From an uncultured Rickettsiales bacterium (GTDB taxonomy: Bacteria; Pseudomonadota; Alphaproteobacteria; UBA8366): DNA of 16,254 bases. Below, piece by piece: positions 8,360 through 15,642 of this stretch. Position 1 is the first letter of the stretch. Each line of letters opens with the position of its first letter. The notes beneath the pieces are model-generated. The model searched no databases. It saw only the letters and a program-made list of their open reading frames with translations, and was not told the DNA's origin. Made by a program: the position numbers and the translations under genes. The stretch spans positions 1 through 16,254 of the forward strand of contig CAJWTF010000083.1 of NCBI GenBank assembly GCA_913046825.1, in the 5' to 3' direction.

Positions 8360-8812
8360 ATGAGCGGATTCCAGGTACTGCGCACCAACCATACAAGCCT
8401 CACCGTATCCGATCTTGATCGGACTTGCGGCTTTTTCGTCGAAGCCTTGGGTTTTGAAGTCATTTCCCGAGCGCCACGCGACCCAGCCGTCATTCGTGAC
8501 ATCACAGGCGTCGAGGGTGCGGATATTGAGGTCGCCTATGTTCAAGGCCCAGGGCACCGCTTGGAATTGATCCAATATCTGGCGCCCGTCGAGCGTGGAA
8601 AATTAGATGCTAGCCCCTGCGATACAGGTTTCGCACACCTTGCCTTTGATGTGACGGATATAGATGCGGCCATCGCCGCGTCACAGGTCTATGGCTTCCG
8701 TCCGATAAACTTACCGACACCGATCGACAAGGGCCCGAACGCCGGCAGCTGCGTCGTCTACCTCCGCGACCTGGACGGTGTCACCATCGAGTATATCGAA
8801 AAAGACGAGTGA
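8360..8812 (+). CDS. VOC-superfamily (glyoxalase/dioxygenase fold) protein
   Basis: A 150-residue protein with two beta-alpha-beta-beta-beta modules of the vicinal oxygen chelate fold. The four positions that normally bind the metal are filled: H11 (TNHTSLTV), E69 (HRLELIQY), H93 (FAHLAFDV) and E144 (VTIEYIE). The architecture GFEVISR...GHRLELIQYL...RDLDGVTIEYIE resembles lactoylglutathione lyase-like and methylmalonyl-CoA epimerase-like members. The actual reaction cannot be told from sequence. The start at ATG 8360 follows AAGGA with good spacing; the frame opens earlier at a TTG overlapping the phaC stop, which I rejected. Position directly behind phaC suggests cotranscription, and an epimerase or lyase acting on acyl-CoA or an aldehyde is a guess only. 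A hairpin follows the stop. Confidence 0.85.
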   Translation: MSGFQVLRTNHTSLTVSDLDRTCGFFVEALGFEVISRAPRDPAVIRDITGVEGADIEVAYVQGPGHRLELIQYLAPVERGKLDASPCDTGFAHLAFDVTDIDAAIAASQVYGFRPINLPTPIDKGPNAGSCVVYLRDLDGVTIEYIEKDE

Positions 8813-8817
8813 TCGAA

Positions 8818-8839
8818 CCGCTAAGGATTTCCTAAGCGG
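8818..8839. terminator. Probable bidirectional terminator between convergent VOC genes
   Basis: CCGCT (8818-8822) pairs with AGCGG (8835-8839), then an A/A mismatch, then AGG with CCT around the loop ATTT. It fills the 41-base gap between two convergent genes. No clear T-run follows on either strand, so it may be only weakly Rho-independent. Confidence 0.45.
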
Positions 8840-8853
8840 AGACTAAATCTTCC

Positions 8854-9486
8854 CTATTTCGCCAACTCACCCACTGCCGGCTCATCGAGCCCCGGCAGAA
8901 TGCGTGCCAATGCTTGCTTGAGAAAACTCTCCCGCATCGCATTGCGGTTTCCCGCATAAGCAAACATTCCGGAAGCTGGGGTTGACGATGCCACTTCGGG
9001 CCAATAACCAAGTTGCGGTCCGGCGCTCTCCGCAACCATGGGCAAAGGATCGTCATCCTCGATGGCCGACACTTTCAGAATTTCCATGCAGTCCCAACAA
9101 GCCTCGAGTGGGATATTGTCCGGGTAAAAATCGATCGGCCACATAGTGCAATGATCGACCGCGCCCGACACTCCGAAGCCTACCGCATCGAGCTTGTCCT
9201 TCAACGCGAATAACGCTTACTTGCTTTCCACGGCGAAGGAGATGTCATCGAACCCAATTGGCTCGCGCGTTGGCTCATCATGGGATTTCCCCTGCCGCAT
9301 CGGGCTCGCTCCGGCGTATTCAAAGAAGGCGGCCCGTCCCATCCCCAATTGGAAGAAATAGTGCCGATATCCGTCGTGTCCGATTCCAGCCTGAAGCGTC
9401 ATACTCAGAAGATTGCGATAGAAACGCACGGTCTTCGTCATGTCATCCGTGATGAACGCCAGATGATTAAGTCCCTTGATCAGCAT
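8854..9486 (-). pseudogene. VOC-superfamily protein interrupted by an in-frame TAA
   Basis: Two minus-strand pieces in the same reading frame form one VOC protein of about 210 codons. The first (9486 to 9220, 89 codons) starts MLIKGLNHLAFITDD and ends DDISFAVESK. A TAA at 9217-9219 interrupts it. The frame then continues ALFALKDKLDAVGFGVSGAVDH...IPLEACWDCMEIL to a TAG at 8854-8856. Relatives known to me read roughly ETREALFALK at this junction, so the TAA stands where a Glu codon is expected (GAA to TAA, one transversion). The upstream Shine-Dalgarno (GAGGAGGA, spacing 6) is excellent and no other lesion is seen, so inactivation is recent or the stop is a sequencing error. The third metal-ligand position also reads Asp (FDDISF) instead of His. 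The first fragment alone is a half-fold and unlikely to be active. Confidence 0.85.
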
Positions 9487-9607
9487 ATGCTGTCCTCCTC
9501 GCGTATTGCGTTGGGCGGGGCTCTCTCACAAGCCAAATTTAGGCGCGAGACAATTGGTGGTGCGTTTGAGCAAACCGATTTGCTAAAATGCAAGACGTCC
9601 GATGCTT

Positions 9608-10339
9608 TTACCCGGCAGGTGGCGCGACCGAGAGACGGCCCACAACGCCGTGCTTTTCGATCAACCCTTTCACAAAACCGTTCTCCTTCATCTCCTCTAC
9701 AAAGTCCCGCAAGTAAGAGGCCGCCGCTACGCGATCTGGTTTCGTACCCATTGCTTGTTGGACGGCCGTGAATTGACCATCGAGGATGCGTGCGCCGGGC
9801 AACTTCTCGATGTCCGTGATCAAGCGTGGTCGCAATCCAGCTAAGGCTTCAAGTTTTTCCTCTATGAAAAGATCAAGCGACCCATCGAGACCTTGTGCCA
9901 GTTTCAGCTCGGCTTTTTGGATATTGTCGCTGAGCCACAGCTCATACGCGCTACGCGCCGACACCGAGATACGGTTGCCCGGTTGATCAACTTCCGCGAT
10001 CGACTGAATGGGCGAGCCCGCGGGGACGATATAGGTCGCTTCGATCTCGACATAAGCTGCGGTGAACGCGATAGTTTTCGCGCGTTCCGGCTCGGCGCCG
10101 ATATTACCGATATCCCATACGTCATCCGCGGCGGCATCCGCCAACTCGCCCGGCGTGGCGAACGGCACCAACTGGCAGTCGACTTCGAGACGTCGCGCTA
10201 ACTCGCGAGCCATATCGGGCGAAACCCCATCGGGATCACCGGAAGCAGTCTTGCCGGTGACGAGCAGGAAATTGCCCATGTTGATGGCGGCGCGCAAAAC
10301 GCCGGTCGGCGCCAATTGTGAACGAACTTCTGAAGACAT
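9608..10339 (-). CDS. Solute-binding protein family 3 (type 2 periplasmic-binding fold) without signal peptide
   Basis: A 243-residue protein of the SBP_bac_3 class, which in ABC uptake systems binds amino acids or other small polar solutes. Typical features are LAPTGVLRAAINMGN at the start, DGVSPDMARELARRL (residues about 37-51), WDIGNIGAEPERAKTIAFTAAY (about 75-95) and YIVPAGSPI. ATG 10337-10339 is preceded by TAGGA at 8-base spacing. No hydrophobic signal peptide is present. Reading upstream in frame to the next stop gives only about 21 polar residues, so a missed signal is excluded. There are no ABC permease or ATPase genes nearby. It could be a cytoplasmic sensor or enzyme-like relative, a protein exported by another route, or a degenerate transporter part. 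The VOC pseudogene lies 121 bp downstream on the same strand. Confidence 0.8.
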   Translation of the reverse strand: MSSEVRSQLAPTGVLRAAINMGNFLLVTGKTASGDPDGVSPDMARELARRLEVDCQLVPFATPGELADAAADDVWDIGNIGAEPERAKTIAFTAAYVEIEATYIVPAGSPIQSIAEVDQPGNRISVSARSAYELWLSDNIQKAELKLAQGLDGSLDLFIEEKLEALAGLRPRLITDIEKLPGARILDGQFTAVQQAMGTKPDRVAAASYLRDFVEEMKENGFVKGLIEKHGVVGRLSVAPPAG

Positions 10340-10416
10340 GAGTGGATTCCTAATATCGTTGTTCTGCCTATGAATATTGAGGGAGCCGCCGTTCCGGCAA
10401 GCTCACATCGAAGCCA

Positions 10417-10632
10417 TCAATCCATGGAAGAATCCCCAACCATGCTCGGCAACCCTTCGAGATAGAAATCATGGCACGTTACACAGGTTGTCGGCACCCG
10501 TTTCAATTCATCCGCGGGCCCGTGATATTTCAGGTATGCTTTCAGTTTCGGGAGCAGAATATCAGAGGATTTCGTCGACAACCTTGCGTTATGACATTCG
10601 CCGCAGTCGACCATCCTATGCAAACCGTGATC
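10417..10632 (-). pseudogene. 3' remnant of a multiheme cytochrome c gene
   Basis: The minus-strand frame gives about 71 residues ending in TGA (10417-10419), with two intact c-type heme motifs, CGECH (10591-10605) and CVTCH (10471-10485). Between them, at the spacing expected of a third motif in a CxxCH...LLP...CxxCHG...CxxCH array, the sequence is YLKYHG (10519-10536). The cysteines appear to have become tyrosine, and each would be a single G-to-A change. Upstream of DHGLHRMVDC the frame meets TGA codons and no signal peptide exists, so the 5' part is lost. The only start available is a TTG without a good ribosome site. The family (cytochrome c3/NapC-like or tetraheme type) is not resolved. 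It sits back to back with the chemotaxis-receptor remnant. Confidence 0.7.
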
Positions 10633-11026
10633 AGATCACCAAGACAATCAGCGAAGTCGAAAATATCTCCGGCGCAATTGAAGAAGCCGTCCTCCAACAA
10701 GGCGATGCCACGAACGAAATCGCGCGCAGTATTCAAGACGCGGCCCGCGCGGCACAATCGCTGACGGAGCCAGTGCAGCATGTCTTCAAGAAATAGAAAC
10801 GACGAATGCGCTGACCAACGACGTCCGCAAAGCTTTAACGCAAATCACAGAGGATATGCCTAACCTCAAAACCTCCGTAATCGCCGTGGTCCGACAGTCG
10901 ACCGATGAAAATTTTTCGAATGCCAATACCGCAACCACCGACGATGGTACATAGACATCGGAAGAAGTGCCTGAAGAAACAGCGGACGATGAGTCGGTGA
11001 CAGCTGCCGAAGCCGCCACTGCCTAG
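10626..11026 (+). pseudogene. 3' remnant of a methyl-accepting chemotaxis protein gene
   Basis: From about 10626 the plus strand reads RDQITKTISEVENISGAIEEAVLQQGDATNEIARSI..., the descending arm of the MCP cytoplasmic signalling coiled coil, with the EEAVLQQGDATNEIA block typical of methylation-helix ends. The tip and all upstream sensor, membrane and HAMP parts are missing. At 10785-10796 the frame stops (TAG 10794-10796). The next frame, starting at ATA 10793, continues coherently as IETTNALTNDVRKALTQITEDMPNL, showing a frameshift. A second TAG interrupts at 10952-10954, followed by an acidic tail ending at TAG 11024-11026. Three lesions (truncation, frameshift, nonsense) make it clearly nonfunctional. 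The open frame that appears to start at 10377 is mostly antisense cytochrome sequence. Confidence 0.78.
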
Positions 11027-11108
11027 TTGTTTGCCGCACGTCTATCTGGCCACTCTTGCTCCCTAAGGTATATCACTACGGACAAGACCGAGTAGAAGAT
11101 GGAATCCG

Positions 11109-12767
11109 ATGACCAATACACTCCTGACCCGCCATGATCCGGCGGAAGCGCAAATTTTTCATGCCAATGGTACTTGGGGCGACGAAACCCACTACCGCCT
11201 TTTGGCCAAAAACGCCGCGGCGCGCCCGGATGCATTCGCGTTACGCGATGGCGCCCGGCGTCTCACGTGGTCGGAGCTGGTGCATTGGGTCGATGCGATG
11301 TCCGCCGATCTCGCCGCGCAAGGATTGCGCGCGAATGACCGCGTCTCTCTCTGGGCCTCGAACCGAATTGAATCGGTGGTCATGTATTTGGCGTGTTCGC
11401 GCAACGGATATGCCTGTAATCCGTCGCTCCACCGCACCTATACGGTAGACGAGATCTCAGGTCTACTGGATCGCCTTTCGACGAAGGCCATTCTCGTAGA
11501 AGAAGGCTGGGGAGCGGATGTCTACCGGCACGATCCGTTCGAAGCACTGGGAAGCCTGCCGGCCATGCGAAAGGTCTATCGCGTCCCTGCCACGCGCGAA
11601 ACTGGGCCAGAATTTCCGATCACCAAGTCCGCAGATATCGAGCTTCCCGCAAGTAACGAGAATCCCGACAAAGTATGTTACCTGGCTTTTACGTCGGGTA
11701 CGACCGGCACGCCGAAATGCGTCATGCATTCCGACAACACACTACTCGCGAACGCCCGGGACATGGTGCGCGATTGGAAGCATGATGAGACGTCGCGGCT
11801 GTTATCGCTCAGCCCCCTCTCCCACCACATCGCTTGGGTCGGCATTGCCCAATGGCTGTTGTTCGGCGGCGAGTTCGTGACCGATGACCCTCCGGCCGGC
11901 GTCTCGAAATTGGATTGGATACTGGAGACCGAGCCGACCTATATCATGGGGGTCCCGACCCACGCCATGGATACGCTGGCCGAAATGCGTAAGCGCGGCT
12001 TGGAAAAGATGGGCACCGTGAAGGTCTTTTACATGGCTGGCGCACCCATCCCGCCGGCCACCGCGCAGTCATTTGTCGAGATGGGCGTCACGCCGCAGAA
12101 CGTCTATGGCATGACGGAAAATTCATCCCATCACTACACTTGGCCCGACGACCCCCAGGGAACCATCTGCGAGAGTTGTGGGCGTGGTGGTAAAGCGTAC
12201 CGGCTGAAGATTTTCGACCCGGAGAAGCCTGATATTGAAATGCCGCAAGGCGAAGTTGGTCATATCGCCGGCAAAGGTGCTTGCCTCATGCTCGGCTATT
12301 TCGATAATCAGAAAGCCACCGAGGAAAGTTTTAACAAGGACGGCTGGTTCCTTTCCGGCGATCTTGGCTTGATCGACGCAGATGGCTGCCTTCGCTTCGT
12401 TGGCCGGCTTAAAGATATTATCATCCGGGGCGGCAAGAATATTCATCCAAAAAAAATCGAGGACTTGGCGATCAAGCATCCGAATGTCGAAAAAGCCGCT
12501 GCTTTCCCGGTACCCGATGGACGACTGGGGGAACGCGTTTGCCTCGCGGTCCTGTCGACCGGCAGAGAACCCGAAGGGCAAGATGTTCTCGGTCACTTGT
12601 TCGGACACGGCTTGTCGATATACGACATGCCGGAATACTACATCGTCATGACGGAGTTCCCGTTGACCCCCAGCGGCAAAATCCTGAAGCGCGAATTGAC
12701 CGAATGGGCGAAAGACGGTCGTCTGAAACCCGATCCAATTCGCTTTGCGAAGCCGAAGGAAGCCTAA
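11109..12767 (+). CDS. AMP-forming acyl-CoA synthetase (carboxylate-CoA ligase)
   Basis: A 552-residue ANL-superfamily adenylating enzyme that would activate a carboxylic acid with ATP and CoA. Core motifs are present: the P-loop FTSGTTGTPK at 194-203, YGMTE at 333-337, SGDLG with D418, GRLKDIIIRGGKNIHP, and the C-terminal PLTPSGKILKREL with the catalytic lysine K524. The family includes cyclohexanecarboxylate-, medium-chain- and aromatic-acid-CoA ligases; I cannot choose among them. It is the first gene of a plus-strand set (ligase, hydratase, dehydrogenase, acyl-CoA dehydrogenase, Rid), so its product is probably the substrate of the downstream enzymes. The start ATG has only a weak GATGGA upstream, and I see no convincing promoter in 11027-11108. 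The gene is intact and abuts the decayed MCP remnant. Confidence 0.92.
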   Translation: MTNTLLTRHDPAEAQIFHANGTWGDETHYRLLAKNAAARPDAFALRDGARRLTWSELVHWVDAMSADLAAQGLRANDRVSLWASNRIESVVMYLACSRNGYACNPSLHRTYTVDEISGLLDRLSTKAILVEEGWGADVYRHDPFEALGSLPAMRKVYRVPATRETGPEFPITKSADIELPASNENPDKVCYLAFTSGTTGTPKCVMHSDNTLLANARDMVRDWKHDETSRLLSLSPLSHHIAWVGIAQWLLFGGEFVTDDPPAGVSKLDWILETEPTYIMGVPTHAMDTLAEMRKRGLEKMGTVKVFYMAGAPIPPATAQSFVEMGVTPQNVYGMTENSSHHYTWPDDPQGTICESCGRGGKAYRLKIFDPEKPDIEMPQGEVGHIAGKGACLMLGYFDNQKATEESFNKDGWFLSGDLGLIDADGCLRFVGRLKDIIIRGGKNIHPKKIEDLAIKHPNVEKAAAFPVPDGRLGERVCLAVLSTGREPEGQDVLGHLFGHGLSIYDMPEYYIVMTEFPLTPSGKILKRELTEWAKDGRLKPDPIRFAKPKEA

Positions 12768-12778
12768 ATTCGTGCCGG

Positions 12779-12861
12779 GTCATCCTTCGACAAGCTCTGG
12801 ATGACAAGTGGCGATGATATGTACTGACAAACGCGTCATCCAGAGCCTGTCGAAGGATGAC
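12779..12861. repeat. Inverted pair of GTCATCC palindromic (REP-like) elements
   Basis: Two 27-base arms, 12779-12805 and 12835-12861, are reverse complements with one mismatch (a T/C, still a G-U pair in RNA), separated by 29 bases. Each arm is itself a small palindrome, GTCATCC...GGATGAC. The core (GTCATCC, TTCGACAAGCTC, GGATGAC) matches a repeat I know to be widespread in alphaproteobacterial intergenic DNA. It fills almost all of the gap between the CoA ligase and the hydratase and could fold into a long hairpin in the operon mRNA, affecting stability or partial termination. Confidence 0.85.
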
Positions 12862-12885
12862 GCACCCGATAGGAGTAAAAGAGGT

Positions 12886-13653
12886 ATGCCCGTCGAATTA
12901 ACTCGCCAAGACGAGTTCGCCGTCATCACGCTGAACCGCCCGGAGGCCCTGAATGCGTTAAGCTTCGAGATCGTCGGCGAGATCGGCAATGCCATCGCTG
13001 AGGCCGCAGCCACCGACGCTCGCGCCCTTATCATTACCGGCGCCGGCGACCGTGCCTTCAGCGCCGGTGCCGATATTAAGGAACTCTACGGTCGTTCACT
13101 CGGCGAACAAAAAGCATCCGCCCATCGCGGCCAACGGCTGTTCGCGCAGCTCGACGATATCCCGATTGCGTCAATCGCGCTCATTAACGGGTATGCTTTC
13201 GGCGGCGGCATGGAATTGGCGCTGGCCTGCACCTACCGCTTGGCGACACCCAGCGCCAAGGTCGGCCTGCCGGAAATCAAGCTAGGTCTCATCCCGGGAT
13301 ACGGTGGCACCATCCGCCTGCCCCGCCTGGTCGGCGAAGGCCGTGCCTTGGATATGGTCATGACCGGACGCACGGTTGAAGCTATGGAAGCGGAGCGCAT
13401 CGGCTTGGTCAGCCAGATTATCGAGGGCGATCCGATGGAAGGCGCCATGGCTTATGCCCGCGAGTTTACATGTTATTCCTTACCGGTTCTTAAGCTCGCA
13501 CGAGAATCAGTCATGCGGGCGCTTGACGTCTCGGTCCTCGAAGGTCTCAAAATAGAAGCCGATCTCAACACACTCGCGTTCCAGACGGAAGACTCGCTCG
13601 AAGGCATGAACGCCTTCGTCGATAAGCGCGAAGCCAAGTTCAAGGATCGCTAG
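12886..13653 (+). CDS. Enoyl-CoA hydratase/isomerase (crotonase family)
   Basis: A 255-residue crotonase-fold protein. Both catalytic glutamates of true hydratases are present: E110 in GGGMELALAC and E130 in GLPEIKLGLIPGYGGT. The oxyanion-hole segment SAGADI (59-64) is also there. That supports water addition to a 2-enoyl-CoA rather than a hydrolase or isomerase role, though crotonases are versatile. Start: ATG 12886 follows AGGAG and GAGG; the open frame runs back to 12808, but that part encodes the palindromic repeat and is not real protein. The SDR gene begins one base after the stop. In the operon it would hydrate the product of the acyl-CoA dehydrogenase. Confidence 0.92.
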   Translation: MPVELTRQDEFAVITLNRPEALNALSFEIVGEIGNAIAEAAATDARALIITGAGDRAFSAGADIKELYGRSLGEQKASAHRGQRLFAQLDDIPIASIALINGYAFGGGMELALACTYRLATPSAKVGLPEIKLGLIPGYGGTIRLPRLVGEGRALDMVMTGRTVEAMEAERIGLVSQIIEGDPMEGAMAYAREFTCYSLPVLKLARESVMRALDVSVLEGLKIEADLNTLAFQTEDSLEGMNAFVDKREAKFKDR

Positions 13654-13654
13654 G

Positions 13655-14386
13655 ATGGCGGATGGCGCTGTTATCGTCACCGGTGGAAGCCGCGGTATTG
13701 GCGCGGCCCTCTCTATCGAACTCAATCGGCGTGGCTTTAAAGTCGCCTGCCTGTCGCGCACCGGAGACGCGCCGCTCGGCTGTGAAGACCCGTCTCGATT
13801 TTTACTTTGCGTGTGCGACGCGACCGACGAAGTGCAGTTGCGCGATAGCTTCGCTTGGGTCGCGGAACAGGCTGGCGGGATCAAGGCCTTGGTCAATAAC
13901 GCCGGTCTCCACACCAATTCAAAGAGCCAGGAATTGAAGCGCAGCGAATTCGAGAGGGTCATGGAAATCAACGTCACTGCCGTGATGTTAGGCTGTCGTG
14001 AAGTCTTTCCCCATTTCAAACGCCAAGGTGGCGGGATGATATTCAACATGGGCTCCTCTTTTGGCTGGATCGGCGCACCCTTCAATCTCGCTTACTGCAC
14101 ATCGAAAGCTGCACTTGGCGGCATGACGCGGGTTCTCGCAGTTGAATGGGCGAAATACAAAATTCGTACTCTCAACATCGCACCCGGTTATATTGAAACC
14201 GACCTGAACAAGGATTTTCTGGAAAGTGAGAAAGTCAAAAAACTACTCTCGGAACGGATACCAACCGGCGGGCCGGGGAAGGCGGAAGACGTCGCCAAAT
14301 TGGTCGCCGCACTCTTGGTGGAAGATATCCCGTTCATGACCGGCAGTACTATCTACCTCGACGGCGGTCAAACCTTCGCTCATTGA
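13655..14386 (+). CDS. Short-chain dehydrogenase/reductase (SDR)
   Basis: A classical SDR of 243 residues. The cofactor motif TGGSRGIG is at 9-16, NNAG at 81-84, the structural Asn at 106, and the catalytic Ser134, Tyr147 and Lys151 (YCTSK) are all in place. PGYIETDLN and the C-terminal TGSTIYLDGGQ fit FabG-like 3-hydroxyacyl-CoA/ACP dehydrogenases. In this setting it probably oxidises the 3-hydroxyacyl-CoA made by the hydratase. A role like the hydroxycyclohexanecarboxyl-CoA dehydrogenase of anaerobic ring degradation is possible but unproven. The start ATG lies one base after the hydratase stop, with AAGGA inside the end of that gene acting as ribosome site, so the two are tightly coupled. 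Confidence 0.92.
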   Translation: MADGAVIVTGGSRGIGAALSIELNRRGFKVACLSRTGDAPLGCEDPSRFLLCVCDATDEVQLRDSFAWVAEQAGGIKALVNNAGLHTNSKSQELKRSEFERVMEINVTAVMLGCREVFPHFKRQGGGMIFNMGSSFGWIGAPFNLAYCTSKAALGGMTRVLAVEWAKYKIRTLNIAPGYIETDLNKDFLESEKVKKLLSERIPTGGPGKAEDVAKLVAALLVEDIPFMTGSTIYLDGGQTFAH

Positions 14387-14417
14387 CGCGAAGTAGCATC
14401 CCTCAGAAAACTGAAAC

Positions 14418-14444
14418 CTCATCCCGAGCCCGTCAAAGGATGAC
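14418..14444. repeat. Half-copy of the GTCATCC palindromic element
   Basis: This 27-base stretch matches the right arm at 12835-12861 at 23 of 27 positions (CTCATCCCGAGCCCGTCAAA then GGATGAC). It lies in the 80-base gap between the SDR and acyl-CoA dehydrogenase genes. Unlike the copy upstream it is a single arm, with no inverted partner nearby, and looks degenerate. Confidence 0.75.
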
Positions 14445-14466
14445 ACCAAGCAAGAGACCTAACCAA

Positions 14467-15633
14467 ATGCTCGTCTTAGACCGACTGAAATCGCAAATCA
14501 ACCTTCCCGTAGAAGAACATCTTATCCTCGATAGTGTCCGGCAGATGAGCCGCGACCGTATCGCTCCCCGCACCGCGGCCTATGATGAATCGGGCGAGTT
14601 CCCCTGGGACAATGTGAAGGACATCAACGAGCTCGGTCTCAACGCCATGTTCGTGCCGGAAGAATACGGCGGAGCACAAACCTCCTTTGCCTGCTACCTG
14701 GAATGCGTGAAAGAAATCACCGCCGCCTGTGCGGCGACCGGAATCATCTGGGCGACCAACTACCACGCCATGAAACCGGTGATCGATTTTGCCAACGACG
14801 AGCAGAAGAAACGTTGGCTGCCGGGATTGGCCGAAGGTGCCCTCGCATCGCTCTGTATTACGGAACCGTCCGCCGGATCGGATGCCACCGGTATGCGCAC
14901 CAAATTCACGCCGGATGGCGACGAGATCATGATCGACGGTGGGAAGACATTCATCACCAATGGCGATGTCGCCGAATATCTACTGGTCTTCGGCAAATGG
15001 AGCGAGATTGAGGATCCGAAACAAGCGATCTCCGTCCTCCTAATCGAAACAAAAGAATCGCCAGTGATGACCGTCAATCGAGAAAACAAAATGGGCCACC
15101 GGGCGTCTTCCACGGCGACCCTTGCTTTCGACGGTGTGCGGGTGCCGCGCGCTAACTTGCTGCACAATCCAGGCGACGGTTTAAAACTACTCCTCGCTTC
15201 CCTCAACAAATCACGCCCAAGTGTCGCCGCCCACGCCCTCGGCATTGCTCGTGCGGCTTTCGACGAGGCCGTTTCCTATATTAATGAGCGCCAGCAATCT
15301 GGGCGCAAGATCATCGAGTTCCAAGGCATCCAGTTCCTCCTCGCCGATCTCGCGACGGAGCTTGCATTCTGCGAAGCATTTCTCAATCACGTGGCACAGC
15401 TCATCGATAGCGGTGCCCCTGATTTTTCCACCGAAGCCTCAATGGCAAAAATGCGCGCCTCCGACCTCGCCATGCGGATGACGACGGAAGCCGTGCAGCT
15501 TCACGGCGGATATGGTTACATCAAGGAATACAAAGTCGAACGCCTGATGCGCGACGCCAAAATCACTCAGATCTGGGAAGGCACGAACCAGGTCCACCGC
15601 CAGTTGATCGGTCGGGCCTTTATGGAGAAGTAA
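14467..15633 (+). CDS. Acyl-CoA dehydrogenase
   Basis: FAD-dependent flavoenzyme of 388 residues that introduces the alpha,beta double bond into an acyl-CoA, passing electrons to ETF. Evidence includes the mid-domain LCITEPSAGSDATGM signature, FITNGDVAEYLLVFGKW, NKMGHRASSTATLAFDGVRVP, the C-terminal QLHGGYGYIKEYKVERLMRDAKITQIWEGTNQVHRQLIGR, and a glutamate at 371 in IWEGT where the catalytic base of medium/short-chain family members lies. Start: ATG 14467 gives the normal N-terminus (MLVLDRLKSQINLPVEEHLI); the frame is open from 14383 but that part covers the repeat. The Shine-Dalgarno (AAGAGA) is weak. Substrate chain or ring type cannot be told. It works upstream of the hydratase in the pathway although encoded after it. 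Confidence 0.93.
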   Translation: MLVLDRLKSQINLPVEEHLILDSVRQMSRDRIAPRTAAYDESGEFPWDNVKDINELGLNAMFVPEEYGGAQTSFACYLECVKEITAACAATGIIWATNYHAMKPVIDFANDEQKKRWLPGLAEGALASLCITEPSAGSDATGMRTKFTPDGDEIMIDGGKTFITNGDVAEYLLVFGKWSEIEDPKQAISVLLIETKESPVMTVNRENKMGHRASSTATLAFDGVRVPRANLLHNPGDGLKLLLASLNKSRPSVAAHALGIARAAFDEAVSYINERQQSGRKIIEFQGIQFLLADLATELAFCEAFLNHVAQLIDSGAPDFSTEASMAKMRASDLAMRMTTEAVQLHGGYGYIKEYKVERLMRDAKITQIWEGTNQVHRQLIGRAFMEK

Positions 15634-15642
15634 GCAAGCCCG

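Noticed and set aside
9217..9219. Programmed recoding (readthrough, selenocysteine or pyrrolysine) at the VOC stop
   Set aside because: TAA is not the codon for either special amino acid, no recoding structure is evident, and a single substitution explains it.
9569..9584. Inverted repeat AGCAAA/TTTGCT in the gap before the VOC pseudogene
   Set aside because: Only six pairs, no T-run and no adjacent promoter elements; could occur by chance.
10377..10796. 139-codon plus-strand frame as a genuine chemotaxis gene
   Set aside because: Its first ~83 codons are antisense to the heme-motif sequence and lack MCP character; only the part after 10626 is MCP-like and it is truncated.
11047..11060. Sigma-54-like promoter (TGGC...TTGCT) before the CoA ligase
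   Set aside because: Only 5 bases separate TGGC and TTGC, whereas the -24/-12 consensus needs 7.
12808..12885. N-terminal extension of the enoyl-CoA hydratase
   Set aside because: The extra 26 codons translate the palindromic repeat; the ATG at 12886 has its own ribosome site and gives the family-typical start.
14383..14466. N-terminal extension of the acyl-CoA dehydrogenase overlapping the SDR stop
   Set aside because: It covers the half-copy repeat and is low-complexity basic sequence absent from the family.
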